In this document: in pieces, positions 34,904-44,027 of the stretch | How the letters are laid out: the number at the start of each line of letters is the position of its first letter | How positions within the stretch are numbered: position 1 is the first letter of the stretch | NCBI GenBank assembly: GCA_025997595.1 | Contig: BNUU01000001.1 | Span: 124,001 to 188,000, forward strand | Length of the DNA: 64,000 nucleotides | DNA from: Spirochaetia bacterium | GTDB taxonomy: Bacteria; Spirochaetota; Spirochaetia; Treponematales; Breznakiellaceae | Direction of reading: 5' to 3' | Translations under genes and position numbers: made by a program | The notes under the pieces: generated by a model | Told to the model about the DNA's origin: nothing | Databases searched by the model: none | What the model saw: only the letters and a program-made list of their open reading frames with translations

Positions 34904-36715
34904 ATGGCGGCAGCGGGAACTCTTGACAGGCTGGCCTCTGAGTTACCCATGGAAGAACGGCAGGATCTTCTGGAAAAACTTAAGGCCCAATCCGGCATAT
35001 CCTCAGAGCCCCTGTACGAAGCGCCGGGGGAAGGCGTCTTTGCAGCCGGTACATCGATAACAATTGAGGAACAATACGCCAAACTGCCCTGGTATTACCG
35101 TCTTTATTACTTTTTTTTGAGTTTTTTCAGGAATAAAGCCCCCATACTGCTCTTCGCCGACACCCAGGTGGCCCGGCTTGGACGGGAGATCGACGCCGCT
35201 TTTCCCGGCCTCTACGATTATCAGCAGGGAATTTTGCATGGTGAATTTTACCGGCTCCTTTCGGGTCTAAAGGAAGCTGCCCGGTTCTTTTTTGAGGCCC
35301 TGGATCTCAGCATCAACCGGGACCGGGGGGCCTTTTATGCCTTTCTGGGCTCCCTGGAGATGGGCGAAACCCATGAGCGGCTCCGGGCCGAAACGGAAAT
35401 CAAAACCATAGCGGAAAAAAATTCCGCCCCAATCAATTCCCCCCGCGCCGTTGCAGAGGCCGAAATCCGTCAGACCGCCCTCCGTGCCATGGAGGATATT
35501 TTCGCCGGGATACCCGGGGACCAGCGGGATACCATGTACCGCAATGCCCGGTCCCTGCACTGCCTCAAGGAACTTTCCTCTTTTTTGTTTGACCGGGTAC
35601 TCATGGCCTTTAACCCCCCCGGCGGGGAAGCGCGGCCCAGGCTCCCCGAAGAGGAGCAAGCCCCTCCGGCAGATGCCGTGCCGGCCTGTTCCGTGTATGT
35701 GGTGCGGGAAATGCTTGGCTCCCTCAACAATATCCTCTGTTCCCTCCGGGACCCGCTCCCCCTCACCCTGCTGGAATCCCTCTTCATCTTTATTTTGCAG
35801 GCACATTCAAGATCTGTCCTTATGGAGAGGGAGGAGTTTGGTACTGAGCAGGAAATTCAAAACCTCCTTCACCAGGCGGAAAAGGCCATGGTCATCATCC
35901 GTAACTTCAACCGGCATATTCCCCTTACCCTGATACTCCGCTGCGCGAACCGGGATATGTCCCTGTCCCCCAAAACAGTGTCAGGCGGGGAGGACTGGTT
36001 TGCGATGTACCGGGACTACTGGAAACGGCATATAGAGGACCAGTTTGCCGCATACCAGCTGGCCAGCCGCTGCCGGGACATACTCGCTTCTTTTCAGGTT
36101 TTTTTTAAGGGTGCGGAGCTCAAGACCCTGGACGGCGTTGCCGCGGGAATTTCCGGGACGAATCCTGAGGGCTTCCCCCTGGCCGGGGCATTTACCCTTG
36201 CCTTTCTGCGGACCTTTCATTTGGAAGTCTTTATGGAAGATATGAACCGGTTTTTGAAGCCCATCATGGATGAGGGGAAATTTTTCAAACCTGAAACCCA
36301 GGACAAATTTACCGCAGGCTACAATGATCTTATAAAGCTTGAGGATGATATCCGGAAGCTGGAGCGCAGAATAGCCCCTTCCGGGGAATACGGAAAACGG
36401 TATACCATGGCGGAAAAGGATATGTCGGCCTTGCCGGTAAAACAGCGGAAGATTCAGATAGTGGCGGATGAGGCCGCCCTGGAGGCGGGAAAAATCATCA
36501 GCCGTGTCCGGGATGCCGCCGCCGCCATGATCGGTATTTTGAAGGGCATTCTGAAAAAAGAGCCCCAGGGCAGGAATGAATTCCTGGTCAACCTGGCGCA
36601 TTTTATGGGGGAGGGGAGTACCTTTGCCGTGGATATCACCGGGGTGATCCGGCAATTTGAGGGGCTCCTCCAACTTTTGGACGATATTGACGTAATGGAA
36701 AGCGGGAGAAACTAA
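34904..36715 (+). CDS. DUF5312-like spirochaetal protein
   Basis: A 603-aa protein, largely helical, resembling the uncharacterised spirochaetal DUF5312 family. A hydrophobic patch, WYYRLYYFFLSFFRNKAPIL, lies at about 62-81. No enzyme motif is seen. The coding frame begins on the base after the tRNA-Glu discriminator, and AGGGG in the acceptor's 3' strand sits where a ribosome site should be. An alternative ATG at 34949 has no ribosome site. The stop is directly followed by the argS ATG. The function is unknown. Confidence 0.7.
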   Translation: MAAAGTLDRLASELPMEERQDLLEKLKAQSGISSEPLYEAPGEGVFAAGTSITIEEQYAKLPWYYRLYYFFLSFFRNKAPILLFADTQVARLGREIDAAFPGLYDYQQGILHGEFYRLLSGLKEAARFFFEALDLSINRDRGAFYAFLGSLEMGETHERLRAETEIKTIAEKNSAPINSPRAVAEAEIRQTALRAMEDIFAGIPGDQRDTMYRNARSLHCLKELSSFLFDRVLMAFNPPGGEARPRLPEEEQAPPADAVPACSVYVVREMLGSLNNILCSLRDPLPLTLLESLFIFILQAHSRSVLMEREEFGTEQEIQNLLHQAEKAMVIIRNFNRHIPLTLILRCANRDMSLSPKTVSGGEDWFAMYRDYWKRHIEDQFAAYQLASRCRDILASFQVFFKGAELKTLDGVAAGISGTNPEGFPLAGAFTLAFLRTFHLEVFMEDMNRFLKPIMDEGKFFKPETQDKFTAGYNDLIKLEDDIRKLERRIAPSGEYGKRYTMAEKDMSALPVKQRKIQIVADEAALEAGKIISRVRDAAAAMIGILKGILKKEPQGRNEFLVNLAHFMGEGSTFAVDITGVIRQFEGLLQLLDDIDVMESGRN

Positions 36716-38566
36716 ATGTACGATTACAAGAACCCCTGGAAAGTCCGCATTGCCCGGGCCTTAAACCGGGTGATGCAGGATGCAGGCATTGAGGGCGCCG
36801 GAACAATCGAGCCCTCCCGGATAGTGGCTGAAATTCCCCCCAGCCCCGAGTTGGGCGACCTGGGTTTCCCCATGTTCAGCTTCGCCAAACTTCTGCGGAA
36901 GGGCCCGCCCCAGATCGCCCAGTTGGCAGCTGAGGCGCTTGCGGCAGAAATGGTGCCAGGCACCTTTGCCGCCCAGGGTCCCTACCTCAACGTCCGCCTT
37001 AACCGGGCCGAGGCCGCCGCCGCAATCCTCGCCGAGGTCCTTGCGGGGGAGGGGGCCGGCGCACCGGCCGCCGGTGAATTCACCTTCGGCCGCCCCGGCT
37101 CTCTGGCCGGTTCCCGCATCATGGTGGAATTTTCCAGTCCCAACACCAACAAGCCCCTCCACCTGGGGCACCTCCGCAACGATGTGCTGGGGGAAAGCGT
37201 CTCCCGGATTCTCGCCGCCTGCGGAGCCGAAGTCCGCAAGGTCTGCATCATCAACGACCGGGGTGTCCACATCTGCAAATCCATGCTGGCCTATCAGGAA
37301 TACGGCGAAGGCAAAACCCCGGAATCCGAATCCCTTAAGGGGGATCACTTTGTGGGGGACTGGTACGTCCGCTTCAACACGGTTTTTACCGAAGAGGCCA
37401 AATCCCTCGAAAAAGAAAGGGGCTTAAAAAAGGAAGAAGCCGAAGCCCAGGCCCCCTCCCTCATCAAAGCCCAGGATCTGCTCCGCAAATGGGAAGCCGG
37501 GGACGCCGCCACCGTCGATTTATGGAAAAAGATGAACACCTGGGCCGTTGGCGGCATGAAGGAAACCTGGGATCGCACCGGCATCTCCTTTGACCAGTTC
37601 TATTACGAAAGCCAGACCTATCGATTGGGCAAGGATGAGATCCTCAAGGGCCTGGAAAAGGGCCTCTTCTACAAAAAGAGCGACGGCGCCGTAGCGGTGG
37701 ACCTGAGCGCCGAAAAGCTGGACGAGAAGGTCCTCCTCCGCAAGGATGGTACCTCGATTTATATCACCCAGGACATCGGCACCGCCATCTTCCGCCACAA
37801 GGACTGGCCCTTTGACCGCCTGGTCTTCGTGGTCGGCTCCGAGCAGCAGTACCACTTCAAGGTCCTCTTTACGATCCTGGACAAACTGGGCTTTGCATGG
37901 GCCAAAAACCTCTACCATCTTTCCTACGGCATGGTGAACCTCCCGGAAGGCAAAATGAAGAGCCGCGAAGGCACCGTAGTCGACGCCGACGACCTCATCG
38001 ACAGCCTCCGTGACATGGCCCTAAACGAAATCCGCGAAAAGGACCGTGAGGAGGCCGTGGGGGACTCCGCCGCCGTGGCGGAAAAAATCGCCCTGGGCGC
38101 CCTCCATTACTACCTCCTGCAGGTGTCCCCCACCAAGGACATGCTCTTTGACCCCAGGGAATCCCTGTCCTTCACCGGCAACACCGGCCCCTACCTGCAA
38201 TACATGGGCGCCCGGATTTCTGCCTTGCTAAGCAAGGCTTCCATGTTGCGCAAGGCCGAAGCCGCCGCAGACAAAGGCTTCAATGCGGCGCTTTTAACCG
38301 GGGATGCCGAATGGGAGCTGGTTAAAACCCTGGCGAACTACCCCGAAGCGGTCTCCGCCGCCGCCGCCGGGATGGACCCCTCCCTGCTGACGACCTATCT
38401 TTACGAGCTGTCCAAGACCTTCAGCCGCTTTTACCACGACTGCCCCATCCTCAACGCCGAAGATCCCGGCCTTGCCGCCGCCCGCCTGGCCCTGAGCCGG
38501 GCGGTGCTGCGGGTGCTGCAGGATGCGCTGCATCTGGTGTGTATACCGTTTCTGGAGGCGATGTAG
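36716..38566 (+). CDS. argS: Arginyl-tRNA synthetase
   Basis: Class I synthetase that charges tRNA-Arg; 616 aa. It has an N-terminal additional domain, a HIGH motif in NKPLHLGHLRNDVLGES (about 145-161), a KMSKS equivalent in EGKMKSREGTVVDADDL (about 411), and a C-terminal anticodon-binding domain (DALR) ending VCIPFLEAM. The ATG abuts the previous stop. Codon use becomes very GC-rich through the middle of this gene. Confidence 0.96.
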   Translation: MYDYKNPWKVRIARALNRVMQDAGIEGAGTIEPSRIVAEIPPSPELGDLGFPMFSFAKLLRKGPPQIAQLAAEALAAEMVPGTFAAQGPYLNVRLNRAEAAAAILAEVLAGEGAGAPAAGEFTFGRPGSLAGSRIMVEFSSPNTNKPLHLGHLRNDVLGESVSRILAACGAEVRKVCIINDRGVHICKSMLAYQEYGEGKTPESESLKGDHFVGDWYVRFNTVFTEEAKSLEKERGLKKEEAEAQAPSLIKAQDLLRKWEAGDAATVDLWKKMNTWAVGGMKETWDRTGISFDQFYYESQTYRLGKDEILKGLEKGLFYKKSDGAVAVDLSAEKLDEKVLLRKDGTSIYITQDIGTAIFRHKDWPFDRLVFVVGSEQQYHFKVLFTILDKLGFAWAKNLYHLSYGMVNLPEGKMKSREGTVVDADDLIDSLRDMALNEIREKDREEAVGDSAAVAEKIALGALHYYLLQVSPTKDMLFDPRESLSFTGNTGPYLQYMGARISALLSKASMLRKAEAAADKGFNAALLTGDAEWELVKTLANYPEAVSAAAAGMDPSLLTTYLYELSKTFSRFYHDCPILNAEDPGLAAARLALSRAVLRVLQDALHLVCIPFLEAM

Positions 38567-38614
38567 CCGCCCGCTCACCCTGCTGTGGGGAAGAGATGTA
38601 TCAGAAAAACCCAC

Positions 38615-38644
38615 TTGACCTTTCCGGCCCTTTCAGGGTATAAA
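38615..38644 (+). promoter_or_regulatory. Sigma-70 promoter for rplU-prp-rpmA
   Basis: TTGACC (38615-38620), an 18-bp spacer and TATAAA (38639-38644), 36 bp before the L21 start codon. The leader is short and AT-rich, and AAAGGGAATGTT precedes the ATG. Confidence 0.55.
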
Positions 38645-38680
38645 TATTGACTAATGTTATTTTAAAGTAAAGGGAATGTT

Positions 38681-38992
38681 ATGTACGCATTGGTAGAGTT
38701 TAAGGGTAAGCAGTATAAGGCCGAAAAAGGCGCGGTTCTCAAGGTTGACAAGCTGGACGCCGAGCCCGGTTCAAGCATCAATATTGACTCGGTGCTCCTG
38801 GTGAGCGGTGATACGGTAACCGTGGGCGCCCCCTATGTAAAGGGTGTTTCGGTGTCCGCAACGGTGGAATCCCATGGGAAGGATGGCAAGATAATCATCT
38901 TCAAGTATATGCCCAAGAAGGATTATCGCCGCAAGAACGGCCACCGGCAGCAGTATTCGGTGATCAAGATTGGGGATATTGTCGGGGCCTAA
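38681..38992 (+). CDS. rplU: Ribosomal protein L21
   Basis: A 103-aa L21: MYALVEFKGKQYKAEKG at the start, DKLDAEPGSSINIDSVLLV in the middle and the conserved KYMPKKDYRRKNGHRQQY near the C terminus. It is a large-subunit protein bound to 23S rRNA. It is the first gene of the L21-Prp-L27-Obg cluster. Confidence 0.97.
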   Translation: MYALVEFKGKQYKAEKGAVLKVDKLDAEPGSSINIDSVLLVSGDTVTVGAPYVKGVSVSATVESHGKDGKIIIFKYMPKKDYRRKNGHRQQYSVIKIGDIVGA

Positions 38993-39011
38993 GCCTCAAG
39001 ATGTATCCTGA

Positions 39012-39341
39012 ATGATACAGATCGGGGTGGTTTTGGATGAAGCGGGGCTTTTGCGGTCCTGTAAGGTGCAGGGCCATGCCGAAGCGGGGCCGGCGGGGGC
39101 GGACATTGTCTGCGCCGCGGTTTCGGTTTTATTGAGGACCGCCCTTAGAACCCTTTCCGGGCGGAAGGGGATCGTGATCCGGGGGGGCGCGCCGGAACGG
39201 GGTCTCCTGTGGATGGAGGCGGATTATACCGCGGAGGGCAGGGAGTTCCTTGCCGCTGCGGGGGCCTTTCTTGTGGAGGGGCTCAAATCGGTTTCGGAAG
39301 ATTACCCGGATTATTGCACGATGAAGATTACGGAGGAATGA
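39012..39341 (+). CDS. prp: Ribosomal-processing cysteine protease Prp (YsxB family)
   Basis: A 109-aa protease-like protein located between L21 and L27. The catalytic pair is visible: His22 in [10 protein letters not shown] and Cys34 in [10 protein letters not shown]. In Firmicutes Prp cuts an N-terminal extension from L27. The L27 encoded next has no such extension, so the target or purpose here is unclear. The stop lies 1 bp before the rpmA start. Confidence 0.9.
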   Translation: MIQIGVVLDEAGLLRSCKVQGHAEAGPAGADIVCAAVSVLLRTALRTLSGRKGIVIRGGAPERGLLWMEADYTAEGREFLAAAGAFLVEGLKSVSEDYPDYCTMKITEE

Positions 39342-39342
39342 T

Positions 39343-39597
39343 ATGGCACGGAAACGCGGCGGCAGCGGCGCTAAAAACGGACGGGATTCACAACCCCAAT
39401 ACCTCGGAATAAAGGCCTCGGGCGGTTCCATCGTCAAGGCCGGGACCATCATCGCCCGCCAGCGGGGGACCAGGATTCATCCCGGCGCCAACGTGGGCTG
39501 CGGTGGGGATTATACCCTCTTTGCCCTGGCGGACGGGACGGTCAACTTCTCCCAGCGCCGGGGGCGGAAACTCGCGTCAGTCCTTGTCGCAGAATAA
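39343..39597 (+). CDS. rpmA: Ribosomal protein L27
   Basis: An 84-aa L27 with [20 protein letters not shown] at the N terminus and [19 protein letters not shown]. The N-terminal tail reaches the peptidyl-transferase centre. There is no LxxFF-A type cleavage leader; no start codon exists upstream in frame. GGAGGAATGAT precedes the ATG. Its 3' end overlaps the start of obg. Confidence 0.97.
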   Translation: MARKRGGSGAKNGRDSQPQYLGIKASGGSIVKAGTIIARQRGTRIHPGANVGCGGDYTLFALADGTVNFSQRRGRKLASVLVAE

Positions 39598-40663
39598 ATT
39601 TGCCGACGAAGCGCTGATTGAGGTGTGTTCCGGTTCGGGTGGGAACGGCTGTGTAGCATTCCGCCGGGAAAAGTATGTTCCCAGGGGCGGCCCTTCCGGG
39701 GGCGACGGGGGCAGGGGCGGCGCGGTGGTGTTTACCATACGCCGAAACCTGCGAACCCTGGCCCATCTACGGTATAAACAATCATTTAAAGCGGAAAATG
39801 GTCACGATGGGGAAGGTTCCGGCCGTTACGGCAAAAACGGGGCCGATATCGTCATACCCCTGCCCCCCGGTTCGGTGCTCAAAGACGCCGATTCGGGGGA
39901 TATTATTCGGGACTTCGGCAAAACACATGAAGATTTTCTTTTTTTGAAGGGCGGTAACGGCGGCTGGGGGAACATCCACTTCAAGTCATCGGTGACCCAG
40001 GCCCCCCGCAAGGCCCTGCCGGGAAAAAGCGGCGGGGAGGCGCGGCTCCGGGTGGAGCTGCAGATCATTGCCGACATCGGCCTGGTGGGCTTCCCCAACG
40101 CGGGGAAATCATCCCTGCTGGACCGCTTCACCAACGCCCGCCCAAAGATCGCCCCCTATCCCTTTACCACCAAAATCCCCAACCTGGGGGTCCTCACCCT
40201 TGACGATCGGGATATCATCATCGCGGACATCCCCGGCCTCATTGAGGGCGCTTCCGAAGGGCACGGCCTGGGCATCCGCTTCCTCAAGCACATTTCCCGG
40301 ACTCAGGCGTTGGTTTTTCTCGTGGACTTATCGGATGATAATTACCGGGATGCCTTTGACATCCTCTGCCGGGAATTGGAAGCCTTTTCTCCGGAACTGA
40401 TACAAAAGCCCCGCCTTTTGCTGGGCAGCAAAACCGATCTTGAAGGATCCGAAGACCGGCTCAAGGAGCTTACCGCCAAATACCCCGGCGAAAAAATCCG
40501 GGGCATTTCGGTGTTTACCGGGAATGGCATTACCGAACTGGGCTGGGACCTGCTGGAACTGGCTGCCGCTGCGCCGGATACCGGGGCGGCGGCCGAAGCC
40601 ACAGATGTTGAGGCTCTGGAAGCCGAGATCGAAGAAACTGAATTCGACGAGGCAGGGGACTAG
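39584..40663 (+). CDS. obg: Obg family GTPase
   Basis: Ribosome-assembly/stress GTPase, 359 aa from the TTG chosen. The Gly-rich Obg domain (about 1-158) includes [20 protein letters not shown]. The GTPase domain has P-loop GFPNAGKSS (about 168), the switch [19 protein letters not shown] and SKTD. A short acidic tail ([13 protein letters not shown]) replaces a TGS domain. No ATG fits; the frame aligns with other Obg proteins if translation begins at TTG 39584, 14 bp inside rpmA, which implies coupling to L27. Confidence 0.94.
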   Translation: MSQNKFADEALIEVCSGSGGNGCVAFRREKYVPRGGPSGGDGGRGGAVVFTIRRNLRTLAHLRYKQSFKAENGHDGEGSGRYGKNGADIVIPLPPGSVLKDADSGDIIRDFGKTHEDFLFLKGGNGGWGNIHFKSSVTQAPRKALPGKSGGEARLRVELQIIADIGLVGFPNAGKSSLLDRFTNARPKIAPYPFTTKIPNLGVLTLDDRDIIIADIPGLIEGASEGHGLGIRFLKHISRTQALVFLVDLSDDNYRDAFDILCRELEAFSPELIQKPRLLLGSKTDLEGSEDRLKELTAKYPGEKIRGISVFTGNGITELGWDLLELAAAAPDTGAAAEATDVEALEAEIEETEFDEAGD

Positions 40664-40666
40664 AAC

Positions 40667-41926
40667 GTGAGGCTGGCAATCCTGGGGGGAAGCTTTAACC
40701 CTGTACATATTGGCCATCTTTTTTTAGCGGACGCGGTGCTTACGGCTTTCGGTTATGACCGGATCATCCTGATCCCCGCATTCAAGTCCCCCTTCAAGCA
40801 GGGGGCTTCCGGGGGCTCCCCATTGGATAGGCTGGACATGCTTGCCGCCGCCATCCCCGGTGATCCCCGGCTGGGCATCGACGATTGTGAAATAAAGCGG
40901 GAAGGGGTATCCTATACCATTGATACCATAGCGGATATTACCCGGCGGTACCGGCCCGAGGGCAAGCCGGGGCTTATTTTGGGAGATGATCTTGCCAGGG
41001 AATTCCCCAAGTGGAAAAGCGCCGATGAAATTGCCGAACAGGCGGATGTGATCATCGCCCGGCGGCTCCTTTCCGGGGACGGGGTCTACCCCTATCCCAA
41101 CCGGCAGCTGCAAAACGAAGTGATGGAGGTCTCCTCCGCCCTGGTACGGGAACGGATCGGTGAAGGTAAAAATTGGCGCTGCCTGGTGCCTCTGGGGACC
41201 AGGACCATCATTGAGGACCGCCGGCTTTACGGCTTGCCGGCCACGGAGGGTGATTGTGGGGAAAAGCCTGCCGGTGCAGGCGGCGGTAAGGCCGCGATTA
41301 CCCAGGCCCTCATTGTCGAGATGGAAGAGGCGGCCCGGGGAAAGCTGAATTCCGCCAGATTTCACCATTCCCGAAACACCGCCCTCCTTGCTGCGGACCT
41401 CTGCCGCCATTTTGGGCTGGAAAGCAAGGCGGGTTACCTTGCGGGGATCATCCACGACATGGGTAAGCCCCTGGGGGAAGAGGAACTCCTGCATCTGGCC
41501 AAGGCCGATGGCGGGGAGATTTCCAAACTGGAGCGGAAGAAGCCCGGCCTGCTCCACGGCAGGGCCGGCGCGGTGATGCTGAAGGAGCGGTACGGCATCC
41601 GCAGCCAGGAAGTGCTGGATGCGGTGAAGTACCATACCACCGGTAACGCCGCAATGGGTCCCCTGGCAAAGGTTTTGTACATCGCCGATAAAATCGAAGT
41701 TTCACGGGAAAGAATTGATCCTGCCTTGCGGAATTTCAGCGCCCATGAGGGCACGGAGCAGGGCCTTGACCGGCTTTTTGGAACCGTTTTGAATGAGACC
41801 GTCGCGTGGCTGCGGTCAAGGGAGATGGATATTTCCGAAGGAACCCTCCGTCTGCTGGAACTTATAGAAAAGAGGGGACTCCGGAGGGGAACCTCGGCTT
41901 ACAGTCTCGGTGGAGGTTACCGGTGA
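40667..41926 (+). CDS. nadD: NadD-YqeK fusion: nicotinate-nucleotide adenylyltransferase plus HD hydrolase
   Basis: A 419-aa two-domain enzyme with a GTG start. Residues 1 to about 190 are NadD, making deamido-NAD: GGSFNPVHIGHLFLAD (the HxGH motif) and VSSALVRERIGEG at the family position of the ISSTxIR motif. Residues about 215-405 are an HD domain of the YqeK type (FHHSRNTALLAADL at 232, IIHDMGKPL at 261, YHTTGNAAMGPLAKVLYIAD). YqeK enzymes are Ap4A hydrolases and often sit next to nadD as a separate gene. The stop overlaps the next GTG. Confidence 0.93.
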   Translation: MRLAILGGSFNPVHIGHLFLADAVLTAFGYDRIILIPAFKSPFKQGASGGSPLDRLDMLAAAIPGDPRLGIDDCEIKREGVSYTIDTIADITRRYRPEGKPGLILGDDLAREFPKWKSADEIAEQADVIIARRLLSGDGVYPYPNRQLQNEVMEVSSALVRERIGEGKNWRCLVPLGTRTIIEDRRLYGLPATEGDCGEKPAGAGGGKAAITQALIVEMEEAARGKLNSARFHHSRNTALLAADLCRHFGLESKAGYLAGIIHDMGKPLGEEELLHLAKADGGEISKLERKKPGLLHGRAGAVMLKERYGIRSQEVLDAVKYHTTGNAAMGPLAKVLYIADKIEVSRERIDPALRNFSAHEGTEQGLDRLFGTVLNETVAWLRSREMDISEGTLRLLELIEKRGLRRGTSAYSLGGGYR

Positions 41927-43128
41927 GAAAAACAAAAATTGACCCCAGCGCCCTTCTTTTGGCCGCTATTGTGCTCCTCCTGGCAGGGGGGATACTTTTT
42001 ACCGTTTTTGCCCTCCGTTCCGACACCATAGAGGAGGCCCTTTCGGGGGACCGGGTTATCAACACCCTTTTTATCATCGAAAAGGACGGCAAACCCCTCA
42101 GCGCCTATGTGCTGATGTACTACCCCGCCACCAAACGGGCGGCAATCTTCGATATCCCCGGAGACCTGGGGCTCATCATCCAGCGGATCAACCGGGTTGA
42201 CCGGATCGATACCCTCTATGAGAGTCAGCGGATCACCGGTTATAAGAACGAAGTTGCCGGTCTCCTGGGGGTGGAGGTCAATTTTTCGGTTGTCATAAAA
42301 GAGGCTGACCTGGGCAAGGTGGTGGATCTCCTTGAGGGGGTGGATATTTTTATCCCCTCGCCGGTGGAAATCTTCGGCGAAGATGCCCTCGTCCTGTTTC
42401 CCTCCGGGGTGGTCAGGCTGGACGGTGACAAGGCCCAGCTGTATATCACCTATGAACTCCCCGGGGAGGACCGGGATGTGGCGGCTTTCCGGAGGCAGCG
42501 CTTCTTTCTGGGGCTGCTCAAAAGGCTGGGGGAAATGAACGAGGTCCTCAAAAACCCCCAGGTGGACCCGATTTACCAGTCCCTGCTCGTTTTCAACATG
42601 AACCGGCATACCCGGCTTCATCTCTTTGATGAATTGACCGGGATCGACACGGACCGGACCAATATTCAGTCCGTGGGGGGGAATATCCGGGAAGTTTCCG
42701 GCCAGACCCTGCTTTTTCCCTATTATGACGGGAATCTTATCAAGGAAATCGTACGCCAGTCTCTGGGAAGTCTTACCCGGCAAGTGGAAGGCAGCCTTTC
42801 GGAGCGGATTTTTACCGTGGAAGTGCTGAACGGCACCCCCACCAACGGCCTTGCGGGGCGGACCGCAGAACTTTTGCGGGGTTTCGGTTATGATGTGATC
42901 TCCATCGGGAACGCGGACCGCACCGACTATGACCGTACCGAAATTATCGACCGTTCGGGCTACCAGGACGTGGTTAAAACCTTTGGGGACATTATCCGGT
43001 GCGGGAACATCCATCCCGATGCGCCCCTGAGGGATACGGAGCCGGATGTACCGGATTTTGAGATCCGGGCGGATTTTACACTCATTATTGGAAGGGATTT
43101 TGATGGACGATATGTCTCAGGCGGATAA
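41923..43128 (+). CDS. LytR-CpsA-Psr-family protein with LytR C-terminal domain
   Basis: A 401-aa membrane-anchored protein. One N-terminal TM (about 9-30) is followed by a periplasmic LCP-like domain (LFIIEKDGKPLSAYVLMYYP, then VDRIDTLYES and the Arg pair in DRDVAAFRRQRFFLGLL). The C-terminal LytR_C domain (about 295-395) has FTVEVLNGTPTNGLAGRTAE. LCP proteins transfer glycans to peptidoglycan or protein. It sits between nadD and rsfS, an arrangement also known in Actinobacteria and Firmicutes. The GTG at 41923 follows GGAGGTTACC. Confidence 0.82.
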   Translation: MRKTKIDPSALLLAAIVLLLAGGILFTVFALRSDTIEEALSGDRVINTLFIIEKDGKPLSAYVLMYYPATKRAAIFDIPGDLGLIIQRINRVDRIDTLYESQRITGYKNEVAGLLGVEVNFSVVIKEADLGKVVDLLEGVDIFIPSPVEIFGEDALVLFPSGVVRLDGDKAQLYITYELPGEDRDVAAFRRQRFFLGLLKRLGEMNEVLKNPQVDPIYQSLLVFNMNRHTRLHLFDELTGIDTDRTNIQSVGGNIREVSGQTLLFPYYDGNLIKEIVRQSLGSLTRQVEGSLSERIFTVEVLNGTPTNGLAGRTAELLRGFGYDVISIGNADRTDYDRTEIIDRSGYQDVVKTFGDIIRCGNIHPDAPLRDTEPDVPDFEIRADFTLIIGRDFDGRYVSGG

Positions 43129-43531
43129 TGTTAAGGCGGCTGCGGCTGCGGCCGCGAAGGCGGCTGTGCCCGCCACTGATCCGGTATCTTTGGCAATAGC
43201 CCTTGGGGAACTGCTCCACTCTGCCCGGGGCGGGGACGTGGCGGTGATGGATCTGCGCCCCCTCAACGGCTGGACCGATTTTTTTGTCCTGGCCACGGTA
43301 ACCAGCAGCACCCATCTTTCGGGGCTGGAGCGGCATGTCAAGGATTTTTCCAGGGAAAGGGGCATAGAAATCCTGCGGCGGTCCCGAAAACCCGCCGCAG
43401 ATGACGATTGGTGCCTTATCGACCTGGGTTACATCGTCGTCCATCTGATGACCGAAAAAACCAGGACCTTCTACGAACTGGAACGGCTCTGGAGCACCGC
43501 CCCGATCATTTATTCGTCAAAGTCGTCGTAG
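43103..43531 (+). CDS. rsfS: Ribosomal silencing factor RsfS
   Basis: A 142-aa protein that binds L14 and blocks subunit joining when nutrients are low. It has a short Ala-rich leader, then the RsfS/DUF143 core (DVAVMDLRPLNGWTDFFVLA, RHVKDFSRERGIEILR, WCLIDLGYIVVHLMTEKTR). The ATG at 43103 follows GGAAGGGATTTTG and overlaps the LytR gene by 26 bp. Its last residues (SSKSS) are read from the reverse complement of the acidic repeat gene on the other strand. Confidence 0.92.
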   Translation: MDDMSQADNVKAAAAAAAKAAVPATDPVSLAIALGELLHSARGGDVAVMDLRPLNGWTDFFVLATVTSSTHLSGLERHVKDFSRERGIEILRRSRKPAADDDWCLIDLGYIVVHLMTEKTRTFYELERLWSTAPIIYSSKSS

Positions 43532-43857
43532 TCCACGTCCTCTTCATAATCAAAATCGTCTTCTTCCTCTTCAAAATCTTCGTCCTCGTCGTCGAAATCA
43601 TCGTCGTCGTCGAAGTCGTCGTCGAAGTCGTCTTCCATATCGTCGAAATTGTCTTCTTCGTCGATATCGTCGTCTTCGTCGTCGTCATCACCGAAGGCAA
43701 GAAAAGGGTAGGGGAATGCGCCGCCGCCATCTATACTCCTGGCGCCGCCGTCCTGGACAAAGGGTATACCGGCAACGGGCATTAAGGCGAGCTCGTCTTG
43801 CGGGTACTCCTCCCTTGCGGAATCTCGTTGGGTATTCATGGCCTCGTAGGGAACCAT
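43510..43857 (-). CDS. Highly acidic protein with Asp/Glu repeat tail
   Basis: A 115-aa protein, unknown function. Residues 1-55 are ordinary (MVPYEAMNTQRDSAREEYPQ) and residues about 57-115 are almost entirely Asp, Glu and Phe in FDD/FDE-like repeats. The DNA is a GAC/GAT/GAA triplet microsatellite. The ATG at 43857 follows GGAG; an ATG at 43869 lacks a ribosome site. The 3' end overlaps the convergent rsfS by 22 bp. Acidic tails of this kind can bind metals, RNA polymerase or basic ribosomal proteins. Confidence 0.65.
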   Translation of the reverse strand: MVPYEAMNTQRDSAREEYPQDELALMPVAGIPFVQDGGARSIDGGGAFPYPFLAFGDDDDEDDDIDEEDNFDDMEDDFDDDFDDDDDFDDEDEDFEEEEDDFDYEEDVDYDDFDE

Positions 43858-43986
43858 AGTTTTCTCCATATTGATGTGATTACTATTGAAACATAAGGGA
43901 GAGTTTCAGTATCTGTCAACTGGTTTTTGCGTTCCAGTGAATATTTTTTTCTTTTTTTTTCCAAAAATGGACCTGGAAGGTGCGTC

Positions 43987-44014
43987 TTTACCAAAACCTG
44001 TTTTTTTGTATAAT
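43987..44014 (+). promoter_or_regulatory. Sigma-70 promoter for ispE-spoVG with very short leader
   Basis: TTTACC (43987-43992), a 16-bp spacer and TATAAT (44009-44014). Transcription should start around 44021, about 7 nt before the ispE ATG, which has no ribosome site. Confidence 0.45.
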
Positions 44015-44027
44015 GATTCCCTATCTT

